A DNA stretch of 64,000 nt from Paraburkholderia sp. (GTDB lineage Bacteria > Pseudomonadota > Gammaproteobacteria > Burkholderiales > Burkholderiaceae): contig NZ_JAPWKB010000005.1 in the NCBI RefSeq assembly GCF_028283785.1, positions 310,001 through 374,000 of the forward strand, in the 5' to 3' direction. Position 1 is the first letter of the stretch. Every line of letters starts with the position of its first letter. The translations under genes and the position numbers were made by a program. The notes under the pieces were generated by a model that was given only the letters and a program-made list of their open reading frames with translations, ran no database searches and had not been told where the DNA came from. Positions 34,367-43,654 of this stretch are shown piece after piece.

Positions 34367-35314
34367 CTACGCGTGAAGCGTGCCGGCGTATTCCGGTTCG
34401 GGCAGCCCGGTGACGCCCGGGCGCAACGCGAACAGATGACCGTCGTGTTCGGTCGCGCCTTCGCCCGGACGGATCGACGTAACGAACAGCGTGTCGAGAT
34501 CGCGGCCGCCGAATGCACACATCGCCGGTTTGATCGCCGGCACGTCGATGCGGCGGTCGAGCTTGCCTTCCGGTGTGAAGCGCAGCAGCGCGCCGGCATC
34601 GTTCGCGCAGATCCAGTAGCAGCCATCGGCATCGACTGCCGCGCCGTCGGGGCGGCCCACATAGTGATGCAGATCCGCGAATACGCGACGGTTGCGCGGC
34701 TCGCCCGATGCGACGTCGTAATCGAACGCCCAGATCAGGCGACGCGTCGGATGGGAATCGGACAGATACATCGTCGTGCCGTCCGGCGACCATGCCAGCC
34801 CGTTCTGCACGATCAGCGCATCGATCACCGGCGCGGACAGCACGCCGTCCGTGTCGTAGCGATACAACGCGCCTGCAGGATCGGCGAGCGACATATCCTG
34901 AACCATCGTGCCGGACCAGAAGCGGCCCTGGCGATCGCACCGGCCGTCATTGAACCGCATGTTCGACGATGCGAAACCCGGCGCGGCCAGCTTGCGGCCC
35001 GTGACGCTCATGGCTTCGGCAGCGCCCGCGCCGCCCGGCTGAGCTTCCGGCAACGTCACCGCAAACAGGCCGCTTTCGCAACCGGCCAGCACCGTGCCGC
35101 GCGCATCGAATGCGATGCATGCGACTTTCTCCGGCAACTGCCAGTCGGTGCGCTCGCCCGTGTCGGCACGCACGCGCACGATCTTCTGCGCCGGAATGTC
35201 GACCCAGTAGAGCGCCTGTTCGGCCGCGCGCCATACCGGGGACTCGCCGACCGTCGCGGGCGTCGTCCCGGCAGCCTCGACGCGCTCCACGCGCGGATTC
35301 GACGCGGCGCTCAA
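34367..35314 (-). CDS. SMP-30/gluconolactonase family sugar-acid lactonase
   Basis: A 315-residue six-bladed propeller protein if it starts at TTG 35314, which overlaps the udh stop by one codon (TTGA) with GGAG eight bases before it; a GTG at 35290 is the alternative. Family motifs: ATVGESPVWRAAEQALYWVDI (metal-binding Glu), FNDGRCDRQGRFWSGTM (Asn and Asp ligands), IVQNGLAWSPDGTTMYLSDSHPTRRLIWAFDYD (catalytic Asp region) and GRPDGAAVDADGCYWI. It should hydrolyse aldarolactones produced by the uronate dehydrogenase. The coupled start fits that pathway role. Confidence 0.88.
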   Translation of the reverse strand: MSAASNPRVERVEAAGTTPATVGESPVWRAAEQALYWVDIPAQKIVRVRADTGERTDWQLPEKVACIAFDARGTVLAGCESGLFAVTLPEAQPGGAGAAEAMSVTGRKLAAPGFASSNMRFNDGRCDRQGRFWSGTMVQDMSLADPAGALYRYDTDGVLSAPVIDALIVQNGLAWSPDGTTMYLSDSHPTRRLIWAFDYDVASGEPRNRRVFADLHHYVGRPDGAAVDADGCYWICANDAGALLRFTPEGKLDRRIDVPAIKPAMCAFGGRDLDTLFVTSIRPGEGATEHDGHLFALRPGVTGLPEPEYAGTLHA

Positions 35315-36153
35315 CGCTTCGGCTCCATCGGGCCGGCGAGCACGAACGGGCCGCCCTGATAGCGTTGGGTCGGATCGTCGAGTTCGGCGGTCGGTGCGCC
35401 GACCGGGAACAGATGTTCGAATTCGATCGAACTGTCTTGCGGCCGGAAACCGAGGAACGCCGCCTTGGTGTTGTCGACCCACTTGACGCGGTTATCCGAC
35501 ACGCCGTACGCGACCGCGTGCCCGACCCGATTCGTGAACAGCGAGCAGCGCACCAGTTCGATGAAGTCGCGATAGCTCAGATACGTGACGAGCATGCGCG
35601 GATTTTTCGGTTGCTCGAACGACGAACCGATCCGCAGACATACCGTCTCCAGACCGAAGCGGTCGAAGTAATAGCGCGACAGCGATTCGCCGAAGCACTT
35701 CGTCACGCCATACAGGCTGTCCGGACGCAGCGGCGCGTCCACATCCACCACCGACGTCACCGGATGAAAGCCGACCGCGTGATTCGAGCTCGCGTACACG
35801 ATCCGCTTGACGCCCTGCTTTTGCGCCGCCGAATACAGGTTGTACAAGCCGCGAATATTCGCTTCGAGCAGATCTGCGAACGGCGCCTCGACGGAAATGC
35901 CGCCGAGATGCACGACCGCATCGACGCCTTCGAGCAGCGCGAGAACCGCGGCTTCGTCCGCGAGATCGACGCACGATGCCTCTTCATGCGCGGCGACATC
36001 GCCCAGCGGCGCGATATCCGTCACGCGGACGACGTCGGCCCACGCGGCCAGTACGCCGCGCAATTGCCGCCCCAGATTGCCGGCCGCGCCCGTCAGCAGC
36101 AGGCGGCGAAACGGTTTCTGGGACTGCGGGCGGTCAAGGTTCGAATCAGTCAT
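35311..36153 (-). CDS. udh: NAD-dependent uronate dehydrogenase
   Basis: This 280-residue short-chain dehydrogenase has the TGAAGNLGRQL nucleotide loop (21-31), the conserved VVHLGGISVEAPFADLLEANIRGLYNLY, ASSNHAVGFHP, and the catalytic YGVTK pair (Tyr148, Lys152) in LYGVTKCFGESLSRYYFDRFG. These segments closely match characterised Udh enzymes such as that of Agrobacterium, which oxidise galacturonate and glucuronate to aldarolactones. It is cotranscribed with the downstream lactonase gene and divergent from kdgD. It performs the first step of oxidative uronate catabolism in the cytoplasm. Confidence 0.92.
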   Translation of the reverse strand: MTDSNLDRPQSQKPFRRLLLTGAAGNLGRQLRGVLAAWADVVRVTDIAPLGDVAAHEEASCVDLADEAAVLALLEGVDAVVHLGGISVEAPFADLLEANIRGLYNLYSAAQKQGVKRIVYASSNHAVGFHPVTSVVDVDAPLRPDSLYGVTKCFGESLSRYYFDRFGLETVCLRIGSSFEQPKNPRMLVTYLSYRDFIELVRCSLFTNRVGHAVAYGVSDNRVKWVDNTKAAFLGFRPQDSSIEFEHLFPVGAPTAELDDPTQRYQGGPFVLAGPMEPKR

Positions 36154-36235
36154 AAGCTTTGTGTGTGGTGTGTAGACAGTTGACGCTGCGCGCGTGACGC
36201 GGTGATTGCGATCGACGCAAAAACGCTTATCTCAT

Positions 36236-36272
36236 TGCATCAATTCATACGTCATCCTACAACATTGATGCA
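36236..36272. promoter_or_regulatory. Inverted repeat in the udh-kdgD divergent region
   Basis: Perfect arms TGCATCAAT (36236-36244) and ATTGATGCA (36264-36272) enclose 19 bases that include ATACGTCATC, the reverse complement of GATGACGTAT in the kdgD-proximal palindrome. Likely regulator-binding DNA; function inferred. Confidence 0.55.
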
Positions 36273-36284
36273 GTGCAACGACTT

Positions 36285-36296
36285 CGGTATTTACCC
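36285..36296. promoter_or_regulatory. Palindrome CGGTATTTACCC (copy 2)
   Basis: Identical to 34130-34141. It lies 132 bases from the udh start and 110 bases from the kdgD start, between the two divergent genes. See the finding on a shared uronate regulon. Confidence 0.5.
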
Positions 36297-36345
36297 TAGA
36301 AACGCCACAAGTGCTTAAAACTGCGTTGATAGCACCCAAACACTG

Positions 36346-36363
36346 TTATACGATGACGTATAA
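36346..36363. promoter_or_regulatory. 18-bp palindromic operator upstream of kdgD
   Basis: TTATACG (36346-36352) and CGTATAA (36357-36363) are perfect arms around ATGA, ending 42 bases before the kdgD ATG. The position overlaps where a promoter or repressor site would be. The half-site GATGACGTAT recurs inverted at 36247-36256. Confidence 0.6.
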
Positions 36364-36405
36364 GCAATCACCGAAAACGAACACGTTGCACTGGACTATC
36401 CCAAC

Positions 36406-37323
36406 ATGACGACACCGCAAGAACTCAAGCAGATCGTTTCCGAAGGCCTGCTGTCTTTCCCCGTGACCGACTTCGATGCGAAGGGCGACTTCCGCGCCGA
36501 TACGTATGCGCAGCGCCTCGAATGGCTCGCGCCGTACGGCGCGTCGGCGCTGTTCGTGGCAGGCGGCACGGGCGAATTCTTCTCGCTCACGCATAGCGAC
36601 TACACCAACGTCGTGCGCACCGCGACCGAAGTCTGCAAGGGCAAGGTGCCGATCCTCGCCGGTGCCGGCGGCCCGACGCGCGTGGCGATTGCCTATGCGC
36701 AGGAAGCCGAGCGCAACGGCGCAAACGGCATCCTGCTGATGCCGCATTACCTGACCGAAGCCTCGCAGGACGGGATCGCGCTGCACGCAGAAGAAGTCTG
36801 CAAGTCGGTGCCGAACATGGGCGTGATCATCTATAACCGCGCCAATTCGAAGCTGAACGCCGACATGCTCGAGCGTCTGGCGGACCGTTGCCCGAACCTG
36901 ATCGGCTTCAAGGACGGCGTGGGCGAGATCGAAAACATGGTGACGATCCGTCGTCGTCTGGGCGACCGCTTCTCGTATCTCGGCGGCCTGCCGACCGCGG
37001 AAGTCTACGCAGCGGCGTACAAGGCGCTGGGCGTGCCGGTGTATTCGTCGGCGGTGTTCAACTTCATCCCGAAGACCGCGATGGACTTCTACCGCGCGAT
37101 CGCGGCGGACGATCACGCGACCGTCGGCAAGCTGATCGACGAGTTCTTCCTGCCGTACCTGGCGATCCGCAACCGCCGTGCAGGCTACGCGGTCAGCATC
37201 GTGAAGGCCGGCGCGAAGCTGGTCGGTCACGACGCAGGTCCGGTGCGCGCACCGCTGACCGACCTGACCGACGACGAAATGAGCCAGCTCGACGTGCTGA
37301 TCAAGAAGCTCGGCGCGCAGTAA
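36406..37323 (+). CDS. kdgD: 5-dehydro-4-deoxyglucarate dehydratase
   Basis: A 305-residue member of the DHDPS/NAL class I aldolase superfamily. The carboxylate-binding GGTGEFF motif is at about 53-59, Tyr143 in [10 protein letters not shown], and the Schiff-base Lys169 in [14 protein letters not shown]. The KdgD-specific opening [23 protein letters not shown] is present. It dehydrates and decarboxylates 5-keto-4-deoxyglucarate to alpha-ketoglutarate semialdehyde in the aldarate branch of uronate catabolism. It is divergent from udh, with a palindromic operator before it and a strong terminator after it. The aldarate dehydratase and semialdehyde dehydrogenase that complete the route are not in the window. 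Confidence 0.94.
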   Translation: MTTPQELKQIVSEGLLSFPVTDFDAKGDFRADTYAQRLEWLAPYGASALFVAGGTGEFFSLTHSDYTNVVRTATEVCKGKVPILAGAGGPTRVAIAYAQEAERNGANGILLMPHYLTEASQDGIALHAEEVCKSVPNMGVIIYNRANSKLNADMLERLADRCPNLIGFKDGVGEIENMVTIRRRLGDRFSYLGGLPTAEVYAAAYKALGVPVYSSAVFNFIPKTAMDFYRAIAADDHATVGKLIDEFFLPYLAIRNRRAGYAVSIVKAGAKLVGHDAGPVRAPLTDLTDDEMSQLDVLIKKLGAQ

Positions 37324-37362
37324 GCGACATCGGCCGCGCCGCTCGACGCGGCGCAGCACCCG

Positions 37363-37396
37363 AAACGCCCGCGACGGACACGTCGCGGGCGTTTTT
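37363..37396 (+). terminator. Rho-independent terminator after kdgD
   Basis: A 13-bp perfect stem (AACGCCCGCGACG, 37364-37376, with its complement at 37381-37393) has a 4-base loop and a T-run. Confidence 0.92.
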
Positions 37397-37567
37397 GCTA
37401 TGGGCTTAATTGTCCACCAAACGGGGACAGTCTTTCCATTTTTTAGTATATTACAGCCTCTCTGATTGACGTACACTGGTGTTCATGGATGGCGAACGCA
37501 CGGCAACCCAGCCAGCGCGACGCAACCGATCCAGCAATAACCTTTAAATCAGAGAGTCAAAAACATC

Positions 37568-37981
37568 ATGCGCTACACACTGTTCGAAAACCGCAAAGAC
37601 CAACTCGTTCTGGTTGCCCGACTGCTGCTCGTCGTGTTGTTCGTGATCTTCGGCTGGTCGAAGCTGACGGGATTTTCCGGCACGGTCGCGTACATGGCAT
37701 CGACCGGCGCGCCGGTTCCGACGCTCTCCGCGATCATTGCCGTGGTGATGGAATTCGCGGTCGGCATCGCGATCGGCGTGGGTTTCTATACGCGTCCGCT
37801 GGCGCTGCTGCTGGCCTTGTACACGCTCGGCACCGCCATCATCGGTCACCACTACTGGAACATGACCGGCATGGAGCAATACGCCAACATGATCAACTTC
37901 TACAAGAACGTCAGCATCATGGGCGGTCTGCTGTTGCTGGTGGTAACGGGTCCCGGCAAGTATTCGATCGATAAGCGTTAA
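37568..37981 (+). CDS. DoxX family membrane protein
   Basis: The protein has 137 residues and four hydrophobic helices (LVLVARLLLVVLFVIFGWSKL, AVVMEFAVGIAIGVGF, LALLLALYTLGTAIIGHHYW, GLLLLVVTGPGKYSIDKR). It has the DoxX features FGWSKLTGFSGTVAYMASTGAPVP and FYTRPLALLLALYT. Members are linked to respiratory or redox membrane functions, but most have no defined role. It is monocistronic, with a terminator 24 bases downstream. Confidence 0.9.
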   Translation: MRYTLFENRKDQLVLVARLLLVVLFVIFGWSKLTGFSGTVAYMASTGAPVPTLSAIIAVVMEFAVGIAIGVGFYTRPLALLLALYTLGTAIIGHHYWNMTGMEQYANMINFYKNVSIMGGLLLLVVTGPGKYSIDKR

Positions 37982-38005
37982 GCGCATCACAACCCAACGC
38001 GACGC

Positions 38006-38043
38006 AAAAACGGCCGTCTCTTCACAGAGACGGCCGTTTTTTT
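38006..38043. terminator. Bidirectional terminator between the DoxX gene and the sensor kinase gene
   Basis: The stem AAAAACGGCCGTCTC pairs with GAGACGGCCGTTTTT around TTCACA, with A and T runs on both sides. It therefore ends both the plus-strand DoxX transcript and the minus-strand kinase operon. Confidence 0.92.
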
Positions 38044-38071
38044 ATTCACGCGCGGATTCGACGCGCGCCGC

Positions 38072-39439
38072 TCATCCACCGCGTTCCGGCGCGAAGCGCA
38101 CCGACACCGCCAGTCCGCTCGCGCCGTCGAGATTGCGAACCTGGATTTCCGCACGATGCGCGCGCGCGATTTCGCGGACGATCGCCAGCCCCAGTCCGCT
38201 GCCCTCGCCGTCCGCCGCGCGGAAAAACGGTTCGAACACGCGCTCGCGCAACGACGCGTCGATGCCCGGCCCGTCGTCGGTGACGCTCAGCGTGACGCCC
38301 GACGGTTCGCCCGCGATCGACACCACCACATGCCCTTCCGCCTTCGTATAGCGGATCGCGTTGTCGACGAGATTGAACAGCAGCACCGACAGCAATTGCG
38401 CGCTGCCCATCACGACGCTGTTCGCGTCGAATTGCGCGGCGAGTTCGATCTGCCGTCGCTGCGCGAGCATCGCAAGCTGCTCGATCACATCGGTGGCGAC
38501 GTCGCGCAGATCGACCGGGCGATTCTCGAAGTGCGCGTAGTCGGCGGCTTCGGCCTGCGCGAGCAGCAGCAACTGATTCGTCAGCGACACCAGCGAACGG
38601 TTGCTGCGTTGCATCGCCAGCAAGGTTTCCTTGATGCTCGCGACGTCCTGCTGACGCCGCGCATATTGCAACTGCGTGCCGAGCAACGTCAGCGGCGTGC
38701 GCAACTGATGCGCGGCATCGGAGATAAAGCGGCGCTGCGTCGCGGTTTGCCGCGCGATCACGTCGAGACTCTTGTTGAACGCATCGACGATCGGCCGTAG
38801 CTCGTTGCGCAACGGTTCCGCGTGCAGGCGCACCGACGCGTCGGGCGGACTTTCGACCATGCCCTTCGCGACCCGCATCAACGGATGCAATTCGAACGTC
38901 AACCCGACACACACGACGATCGCCGAAATGCAGACGATGCTCGCGAATACCAGCATTTGCGGCCACCACAACTGCGCGGCCATCGCGTCGCGCTCGCGCG
39001 TCGTGCGCCCTACCGACACGATCACGCGTCGCGATGCGCCCGCATCGTACAACTGCCGGACCACCGACACCGCACGAATCGCGCGGCCATCGACATGCGT
39101 GTCGTACCACTCGGGCGACGTTTTCGGTTCGAGACGCGGAAAGTCGGACGTGCCCGCGATCATGTCGCCGCCCGCTTCGCGCACGCTGTAGAACACGAGA
39201 TCGGCGTGTGGCGAACTGAGGATTTCGATGGCGCTTGGCGAGACGTCGGCGTACAGATGCCCGTCCTGCCAGCCCACGTCGCCCGCCATGACCCGCGCGG
39301 ACGACAGTAACGCGCCGTCCTGCAACAGATCGGCGGTGTGCAGCGCGTTGCTGCGTGTGATGAAACCCGCGGCGATCACGAACACCGTGGTCGGCAACAG
39401 CAGCCATAGCAGCAGACGCAGCCGCAGGCTATTCATCAT
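38072..39439 (-). CDS. Two-component sensor histidine kinase, TctE-like
   Basis: The protein has 455 residues. A first membrane helix at about 7-28 (LRLLLWLLLPTTVFVIAAGF), a periplasmic domain of the TctE type to about 160, a second helix at about 162-182 (MLVFASIVCISAIVVCVGLTF), a HAMP-like linker, phosphoacceptor His244 (FISDAAHQLRTPLTLL) and ATPase boxes NLVDNAIRYT, DDGPGID and GSGLGLAI. Its start overlaps the response regulator gene by 11 bases. TctE-type kinases sense tri- or dicarboxylates in the periplasm; the citrate-type MHS carrier in the same operon supports that. Confidence 0.92.
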   Translation of the reverse strand: MMNSLRLRLLLWLLLPTTVFVIAAGFITRSNALHTADLLQDGALLSSARVMAGDVGWQDGHLYADVSPSAIEILSSPHADLVFYSVREAGGDMIAGTSDFPRLEPKTSPEWYDTHVDGRAIRAVSVVRQLYDAGASRRVIVSVGRTTRERDAMAAQLWWPQMLVFASIVCISAIVVCVGLTFELHPLMRVAKGMVESPPDASVRLHAEPLRNELRPIVDAFNKSLDVIARQTATQRRFISDAAHQLRTPLTLLGTQLQYARRQQDVASIKETLLAMQRSNRSLVSLTNQLLLLAQAEAADYAHFENRPVDLRDVATDVIEQLAMLAQRRQIELAAQFDANSVVMGSAQLLSVLLFNLVDNAIRYTKAEGHVVVSIAGEPSGVTLSVTDDGPGIDASLRERVFEPFFRAADGEGSGLGLAIVREIARAHRAEIQVRNLDGASGLAVSVRFAPERGG

Positions 39440-40106
39440 CGTCGCCGTCTTCGATCAGATAGCCGAGCCCTCGCAGCGTAATGATCGTCGCCGTGCTCTT
39501 TTCGAGCTTCTTGCGCAGACGCGACACGTAGATTTCGATCGCGTCCTCGCTGGTCGCGGCGTTCGCGTTGCTCAACGAATCCGCGAGCATCGACTTCGAC
39601 ACGGTTTTGGTAGCGCGCAACATCAACGCTTCGAGCACCGCATGTTCGCGCGGCGTCAGCGTCAACGGTTCGGCGCCCACCGAAAACTGCCGGCGATCCA
39701 TGTCGTACGTCAGATCGCCGCAACGCAGACGGTTCGAACGCGAAGGCGCTTGCCGGCGCGCCAGCACCTTGACGCGCGCGACCAGCTCGCGCGCGTCGAA
39801 CGGCTTGACGACGTAGTCGTCGGCGCCCGCGCTCAGGCACACCACTTTTTCATCGACCGAACCGGTGGCGGTCAGAATCAGCACCGGCGTCGCGTCGCCG
39901 CGCTCGCGCATCCGGCGCAACACCTGTTTGCCGGACAGTTGCGGAATGTTGAGGTCGAGCAGCACGACGTCGTACGGCATCGTGCGTAACGCGCTTTCGG
40001 CGGCCGCGCCGTCGCACACCCGGTCGAGCGTGAAGCCGTCGTCTTCCAGGATGCGTCCCAGCCAGTGAGCCAGTTGATCGTTGTCCTCGACCAGCAGCAG
40101 CCTCAT
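39429..40106 (-). CDS. OmpR-family response regulator, TctD-like
   Basis: This 225-residue regulator has an N-terminal receiver with phosphoacceptor Asp51 (VVLLDLNIPQLSG) and the conserved lysine in DYVVKPFDARELVARVK. The C-terminal winged helix is of the OmpR type (PLTLTPREHAVLEALMLRATKTVSKSMLADSLSNANAATSEDAIEIYVSRLRKKLE). The start MRLLLVEDND matches the family; upstream in-frame sequence overlaps the intergenic region without similarity. It sits between the MHS transporter gene (41-base gap) and its kinase gene, and probably activates transport of the sensed acid. Confidence 0.93.
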   Translation of the reverse strand: MRLLLVEDNDQLAHWLGRILEDDGFTLDRVCDGAAAESALRTMPYDVVLLDLNIPQLSGKQVLRRMRERGDATPVLILTATGSVDEKVVCLSAGADDYVVKPFDARELVARVKVLARRQAPSRSNRLRCGDLTYDMDRRQFSVGAEPLTLTPREHAVLEALMLRATKTVSKSMLADSLSNANAATSEDAIEIYVSRLRKKLEKSTATIITLRGLGYLIEDGDDDE

Positions 40107-40147
40107 TGCAATCGTTCCTTGCGTTGCCGATGGACGCCGAAGCGTCG

Positions 40148-41470
40148 CTATGCGGTTTTGAAATGCGTGCGGGCGGCCTTCGACCGGTACAGCACGAGCG
40201 TCGATACGACGCCGCACAATGCCGCGAAGCTCATCCACATGCCCGGCGACGCCTTGTCGCCGGTTGCGTGGATCAGCCACGTCGAAATCGCGGGCGTGAA
40301 GCCGCCGAGCATCGAAGCAAGACTATATGCCATCGAGAAACCGGTGGTCCGCACATCGGCGGGCATCAGTTCCGTCAACGCGACGACCATCGCGCCGTTG
40401 TACCAGGCGTACAGCACCGACAGCCACAATTCGACGATCAGCAAACGCTCGAACGACGGCGCGGCGACCATCCATTGCAAGGCCGGATATGCAGTGAGGA
40501 TTGCCAGCACGGTGAAGGTCAGCAATACCGGACGACGGCCGATCCGGTCGGACACGGCACCGGCGATCGGCAGCCAGACGAAGTTCGACAGACCGACGCA
40601 CGCCGTCACGATCAACGCGTCGAGCGACGACAGTTTGAGCACGACCTTGCCGAACGTCGGCGTGTACGCGGTAATCAGATAGAACGACGCGGTCGTCATG
40701 ATGACGAGACCCATGCCGGCCAGCACCAGACGCGCATTTTTCGCCATCGAACGCATGATCTCTGCCATGGCCGGATGATGCTTGCGCGCGACGAATTCGT
40801 CGGTTTCGCGCAGCGAACGGCGCACGTAGAACAGGAACGGCACGATCAGGCAACCGACGATAAACGGAATCCGCCAGCCCCACGCATTCATGTCGTGCGC
40901 GGGCACGACGCGGTTCAGGAACACGCCGATCGACGCGGCGAACACCACGGCGACCTGCTGGCTCGCCGACTGCCACGAGCAGTAGAAGCCGCGATTGCCC
41001 CTGGTCGCGATCTCGGACAGATACACCGACACGCCACCGAGTTCCACGCCCGCCGAGAAGCCTTGCAACAGCCGCCCGAACAGCACGATGGCGGGCGCCG
41101 CCAGTCCGATCGTCGCGTAGCCCGGCACCAGCGCCACGCATGCGGTGCCGATCGCCATCAGCGTCAACGACAGAATCAGCCCCTGGCGACGACCGTGCTG
41201 GTCGATATACGCGCCGAGCACCAGCGCGCCGACCGGCCGCATCAGAAAGCCCGCGCCGAACACCGACAGCGCAAGCATCAGCGACGCGAATTCGCTCGTC
41301 GACGGGAAGAACGTCGCCGCAATCGCCGCCGCGTAATAGCCGTAGACGGTGAAGTCGTACATCTCGAGAAAATTGCCGCTGACGACGCGGAACACGGAAC
41401 GCGCGCGCGATTCCGGCGCATGTGCCGCAGCGCCGGAAGCCGGCAGGGTGCTGGACGACGAACCTGTCAT
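40148..41470 (-). CDS. MFS metabolite:proton symporter, citrate/tricarballylate type
   Basis: A 440-residue carrier with 12 predicted helices, beginning ATG 41470. The MHS-subfamily signature [27 protein letters not shown] is the form seen in citrate-proton symporters. The loop motif [17 protein letters not shown] and [22 protein letters not shown] follow. It is the first gene of a minus-strand operon with the TctD/TctE-like regulators, so substrate sensing and uptake are coupled. Citrate or a similar tricarboxylate is the inferred substrate. Confidence 0.9.
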   Translation of the reverse strand: MTGSSSSTLPASGAAAHAPESRARSVFRVVSGNFLEMYDFTVYGYYAAAIAATFFPSTSEFASLMLALSVFGAGFLMRPVGALVLGAYIDQHGRRQGLILSLTLMAIGTACVALVPGYATIGLAAPAIVLFGRLLQGFSAGVELGGVSVYLSEIATRGNRGFYCSWQSASQQVAVVFAASIGVFLNRVVPAHDMNAWGWRIPFIVGCLIVPFLFYVRRSLRETDEFVARKHHPAMAEIMRSMAKNARLVLAGMGLVIMTTASFYLITAYTPTFGKVVLKLSSLDALIVTACVGLSNFVWLPIAGAVSDRIGRRPVLLTFTVLAILTAYPALQWMVAAPSFERLLIVELWLSVLYAWYNGAMVVALTELMPADVRTTGFSMAYSLASMLGGFTPAISTWLIHATGDKASPGMWMSFAALCGVVSTLVLYRSKAARTHFKTA

Positions 41471-41597
41471 GATGACCTCGAAAAACAGGCGCGAACGTAT
41501 CCCCAACGGCCGGTCGGCCGCTGTACCAGGTTCGCGTGATTGAAAATGGAATGTCGCCGGGGCGACGTCTGCTAATGCGCTGACGACCGGTTGCGGA

Positions 41598-42587
41598 TCA
41601 CCCGATCATCAGCACGGATTTGCCGAGTTGCTGTCGCGACTCCAGCGCTTCGTGCGCAATTTCGACGTTGTCGAGCGTGAAGCGGCCGCTGATCTCGATC
41701 TTCAACGCGCCGTCGAGCAGCGCGGCGAAGATTTCGTCCGCGCGACGCTGCACGGTTGCGCCGTCGGCCAGATGATCCGCGAGACGGGGACGCGTCAGAA
41801 ACAGCGATCCGGCTTCACCGAGTTCGTACGGATCGAGATCGTTCAGCGACCCCGCGACCGCGCCGTAATTGACCACCAGACCGCGCGTGCGCGTCGCGCG
41901 GAAACTGTCGCGCAGCGTGGTCCGGCCGACCGCATCGAACACCACATCGACACCGCGTCCGCCAGTTGCCTCGCACACGCGGTCGGCGAAGCGGCCTTCG
42001 TCGTAGAGCATCACGTGATCGGCGCCGTGCTGTCGCGCCACGGCGGCTTTCTCGTCGCTGCTGGTCGTCGCGAACACGGTCGCGCCGCGCCGCTTCGCCA
42101 GTTGCACCAGCAACTGTCCGATGCCGCCCGATGCCGCGTGAATCAGGCACGTGCTGCCGCGACCGACTTGCGCGACGTCTTCGAGCAGATAGTGCGCAGT
42201 CGATCCCTGGAAAATCGCCGCCGCGGCGAGATCGAAACCAATCGCATCGGGAATTCGCGCAACCCGCGACGCCGGCACGACCGCGTATTCGGCGTAGGCG
42301 CCCCACGAGATGCACCACGCCACCCGATCGCCAGACGTGAACGACGTCACGTCCGCGCCCGTTTCGACGACTTCGCCCGCGCCTTCCATACCGAGCGTGC
42401 ACGGAATCCGCACCGGATACGTGCGCGACGCCTTGTATTTGCCCTGACGCGTATGGACGTCCATGAAGTTGATGCCCGCGCATTTCACGCGAATCAGCAC
42501 CTCGTCCGGACCGGGCGACGGCACGTCGATCGACACGCGCTCCAGCACCTCCGGACCACCGTAGCTTTCAATGCGGATTGCTCTCAT
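41598..42587 (-). CDS. Quinone oxidoreductase-type zinc-independent alcohol dehydrogenase (MDR)
   Basis: The protein has 329 residues from the ATG at 42587 (GAAGGA five bases upstream). The MDR pattern: [48 protein letters not shown] at the N-terminus, the dinucleotide loop [25 protein letters not shown], and [17 protein letters not shown]. No zinc-binding cysteine set is present, as in QOR enzymes that reduce quinones with NADPH. It is followed on the same strand by the MHS operon and preceded by a substrate-binding protein gene. No common pathway is evident. Confidence 0.92.
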   Translation of the reverse strand: MRAIRIESYGGPEVLERVSIDVPSPGPDEVLIRVKCAGINFMDVHTRQGKYKASRTYPVRIPCTLGMEGAGEVVETGADVTSFTSGDRVAWCISWGAYAEYAVVPASRVARIPDAIGFDLAAAAIFQGSTAHYLLEDVAQVGRGSTCLIHAASGGIGQLLVQLAKRRGATVFATTSSDEKAAVARQHGADHVMLYDEGRFADRVCEATGGRGVDVVFDAVGRTTLRDSFRATRTRGLVVNYGAVAGSLNDLDPYELGEAGSLFLTRPRLADHLADGATVQRRADEIFAALLDGALKIEISGRFTLDNVEIAHEALESRQQLGKSVLMIG

Positions 42588-42628
42588 CTTTATCCTTCGG
42601 GATCGGTCTCGACGACCGGTCGTGGTTG

Positions 42629-43654
42629 TCATCGCGATGCGCTCGCCGGATCGACGAACGTATCCGTATAGGTTCGGGCGAGATCGACGTGCTGCGGATC
42701 GATCGCGCGGTTGGTCGCGGCGAGCACCGACAGCACGTTCGCCGGCGCGCCGTCGGGCATCTTGCCGTCGCGCGTGAAAGTGGGAATCGCCGCCGCCAGC
42801 GCACGCAGATAAACCGGCCGCGCGACGCCGATGTACTGCGGCGGCACCACCGCCGCAATCTGACCGGCGCTGTGCGTCGCAATGAAATTCAACGCTCGGA
42901 CCAGCGCGCGCGACAGCCGTTGCGCGTCGTCGCGATGCGCGTCGAGCCACTTGACCTGCACGTACAGACACGCGCCCGCATACGGACCGCCGAGCGCGGC
43001 ATCGCTATCGCGGACGTTGCGCATATCGACCAGCACATGCGCGCCGTGGTTCTGGATCAGTTCCGACGCCGTCGGCTCCTCGATCATGCCGGCATCGACC
43101 TTGCCGCTGCCGATCGCATCGACGAAGCCGTGCTCCGAGCCGAGCGCGACGACGCTATACGCGTTCGGCGGCACGCCCGCACGTTGCGCGAGATAGCGGG
43201 TCACGAAATACGTGGAAGCGCCGAAACCGGTCACACCCAGGCGACGGCCGCGCGCGTCGGCCATGCTCTGGAACGCGGGCGCGGTCTGATCCGGCCGGGA
43301 CGCTTGCGCCGACGCCAGCACGACCAGTCCCGCCGCACGGGAAAACACCACGATGGATTGCACGTCCTGACCGCGCGTTTGCAGATCGATGGTGTGATCG
43401 TAAAAACCGACCGCGCCCTGGATCGCACCCGCGATCAGTTCGGTCGCGGTATCGACGCCGGCCGGTTGCGCGAGGATCTCGACATCGAGGTTTTCGTCGC
43501 GGAAGTAGCCGAGTTGCGCGGCCAGCACGACCGGCAGATAGACGATCTTCGACGGGCCGCCGGTCATCAGCGTGAGCTTTTCCGCGTGGCTGCACGGCGC
43601 CCACAGCGTCAGCGCGCAGGCCAGCAGGACGGGAAAGCGAAACCAGGCTGCCAT
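42629..43654 (-). CDS. NMT1/THI5-like ABC transporter substrate-binding protein
   Basis: The precursor has 341 residues from the ATG at 43654 (AAGGAG upstream). A signal peptide of about 24 residues (MAAWFRFPVLLACALTLWAP, ending SHAEKL) precedes the binding fold: TLMTGGPSKIVYLPVVLAAQLGYFRDENLDVEILAQPAGVDTATELIAGAIQGAVGFYDHT and ASTYFVTRYLAQRAGVPPNAYSVVALGSE. This fold is used for pyrimidine, sulfonate, nitrate and similar compounds. No permease or ATPase genes are adjacent, so it is an orphan or works with a distant transporter. Ligand unknown. Confidence 0.88.
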   Translation of the reverse strand: MAAWFRFPVLLACALTLWAPCSHAEKLTLMTGGPSKIVYLPVVLAAQLGYFRDENLDVEILAQPAGVDTATELIAGAIQGAVGFYDHTIDLQTRGQDVQSIVVFSRAAGLVVLASAQASRPDQTAPAFQSMADARGRRLGVTGFGASTYFVTRYLAQRAGVPPNAYSVVALGSEHGFVDAIGSGKVDAGMIEEPTASELIQNHGAHVLVDMRNVRDSDAALGGPYAGACLYVQVKWLDAHRDDAQRLSRALVRALNFIATHSAGQIAAVVPPQYIGVARPVYLRALAAAIPTFTRDGKMPDGAPANVLSVLAATNRAIDPQHVDLARTYTDTFVDPASASR

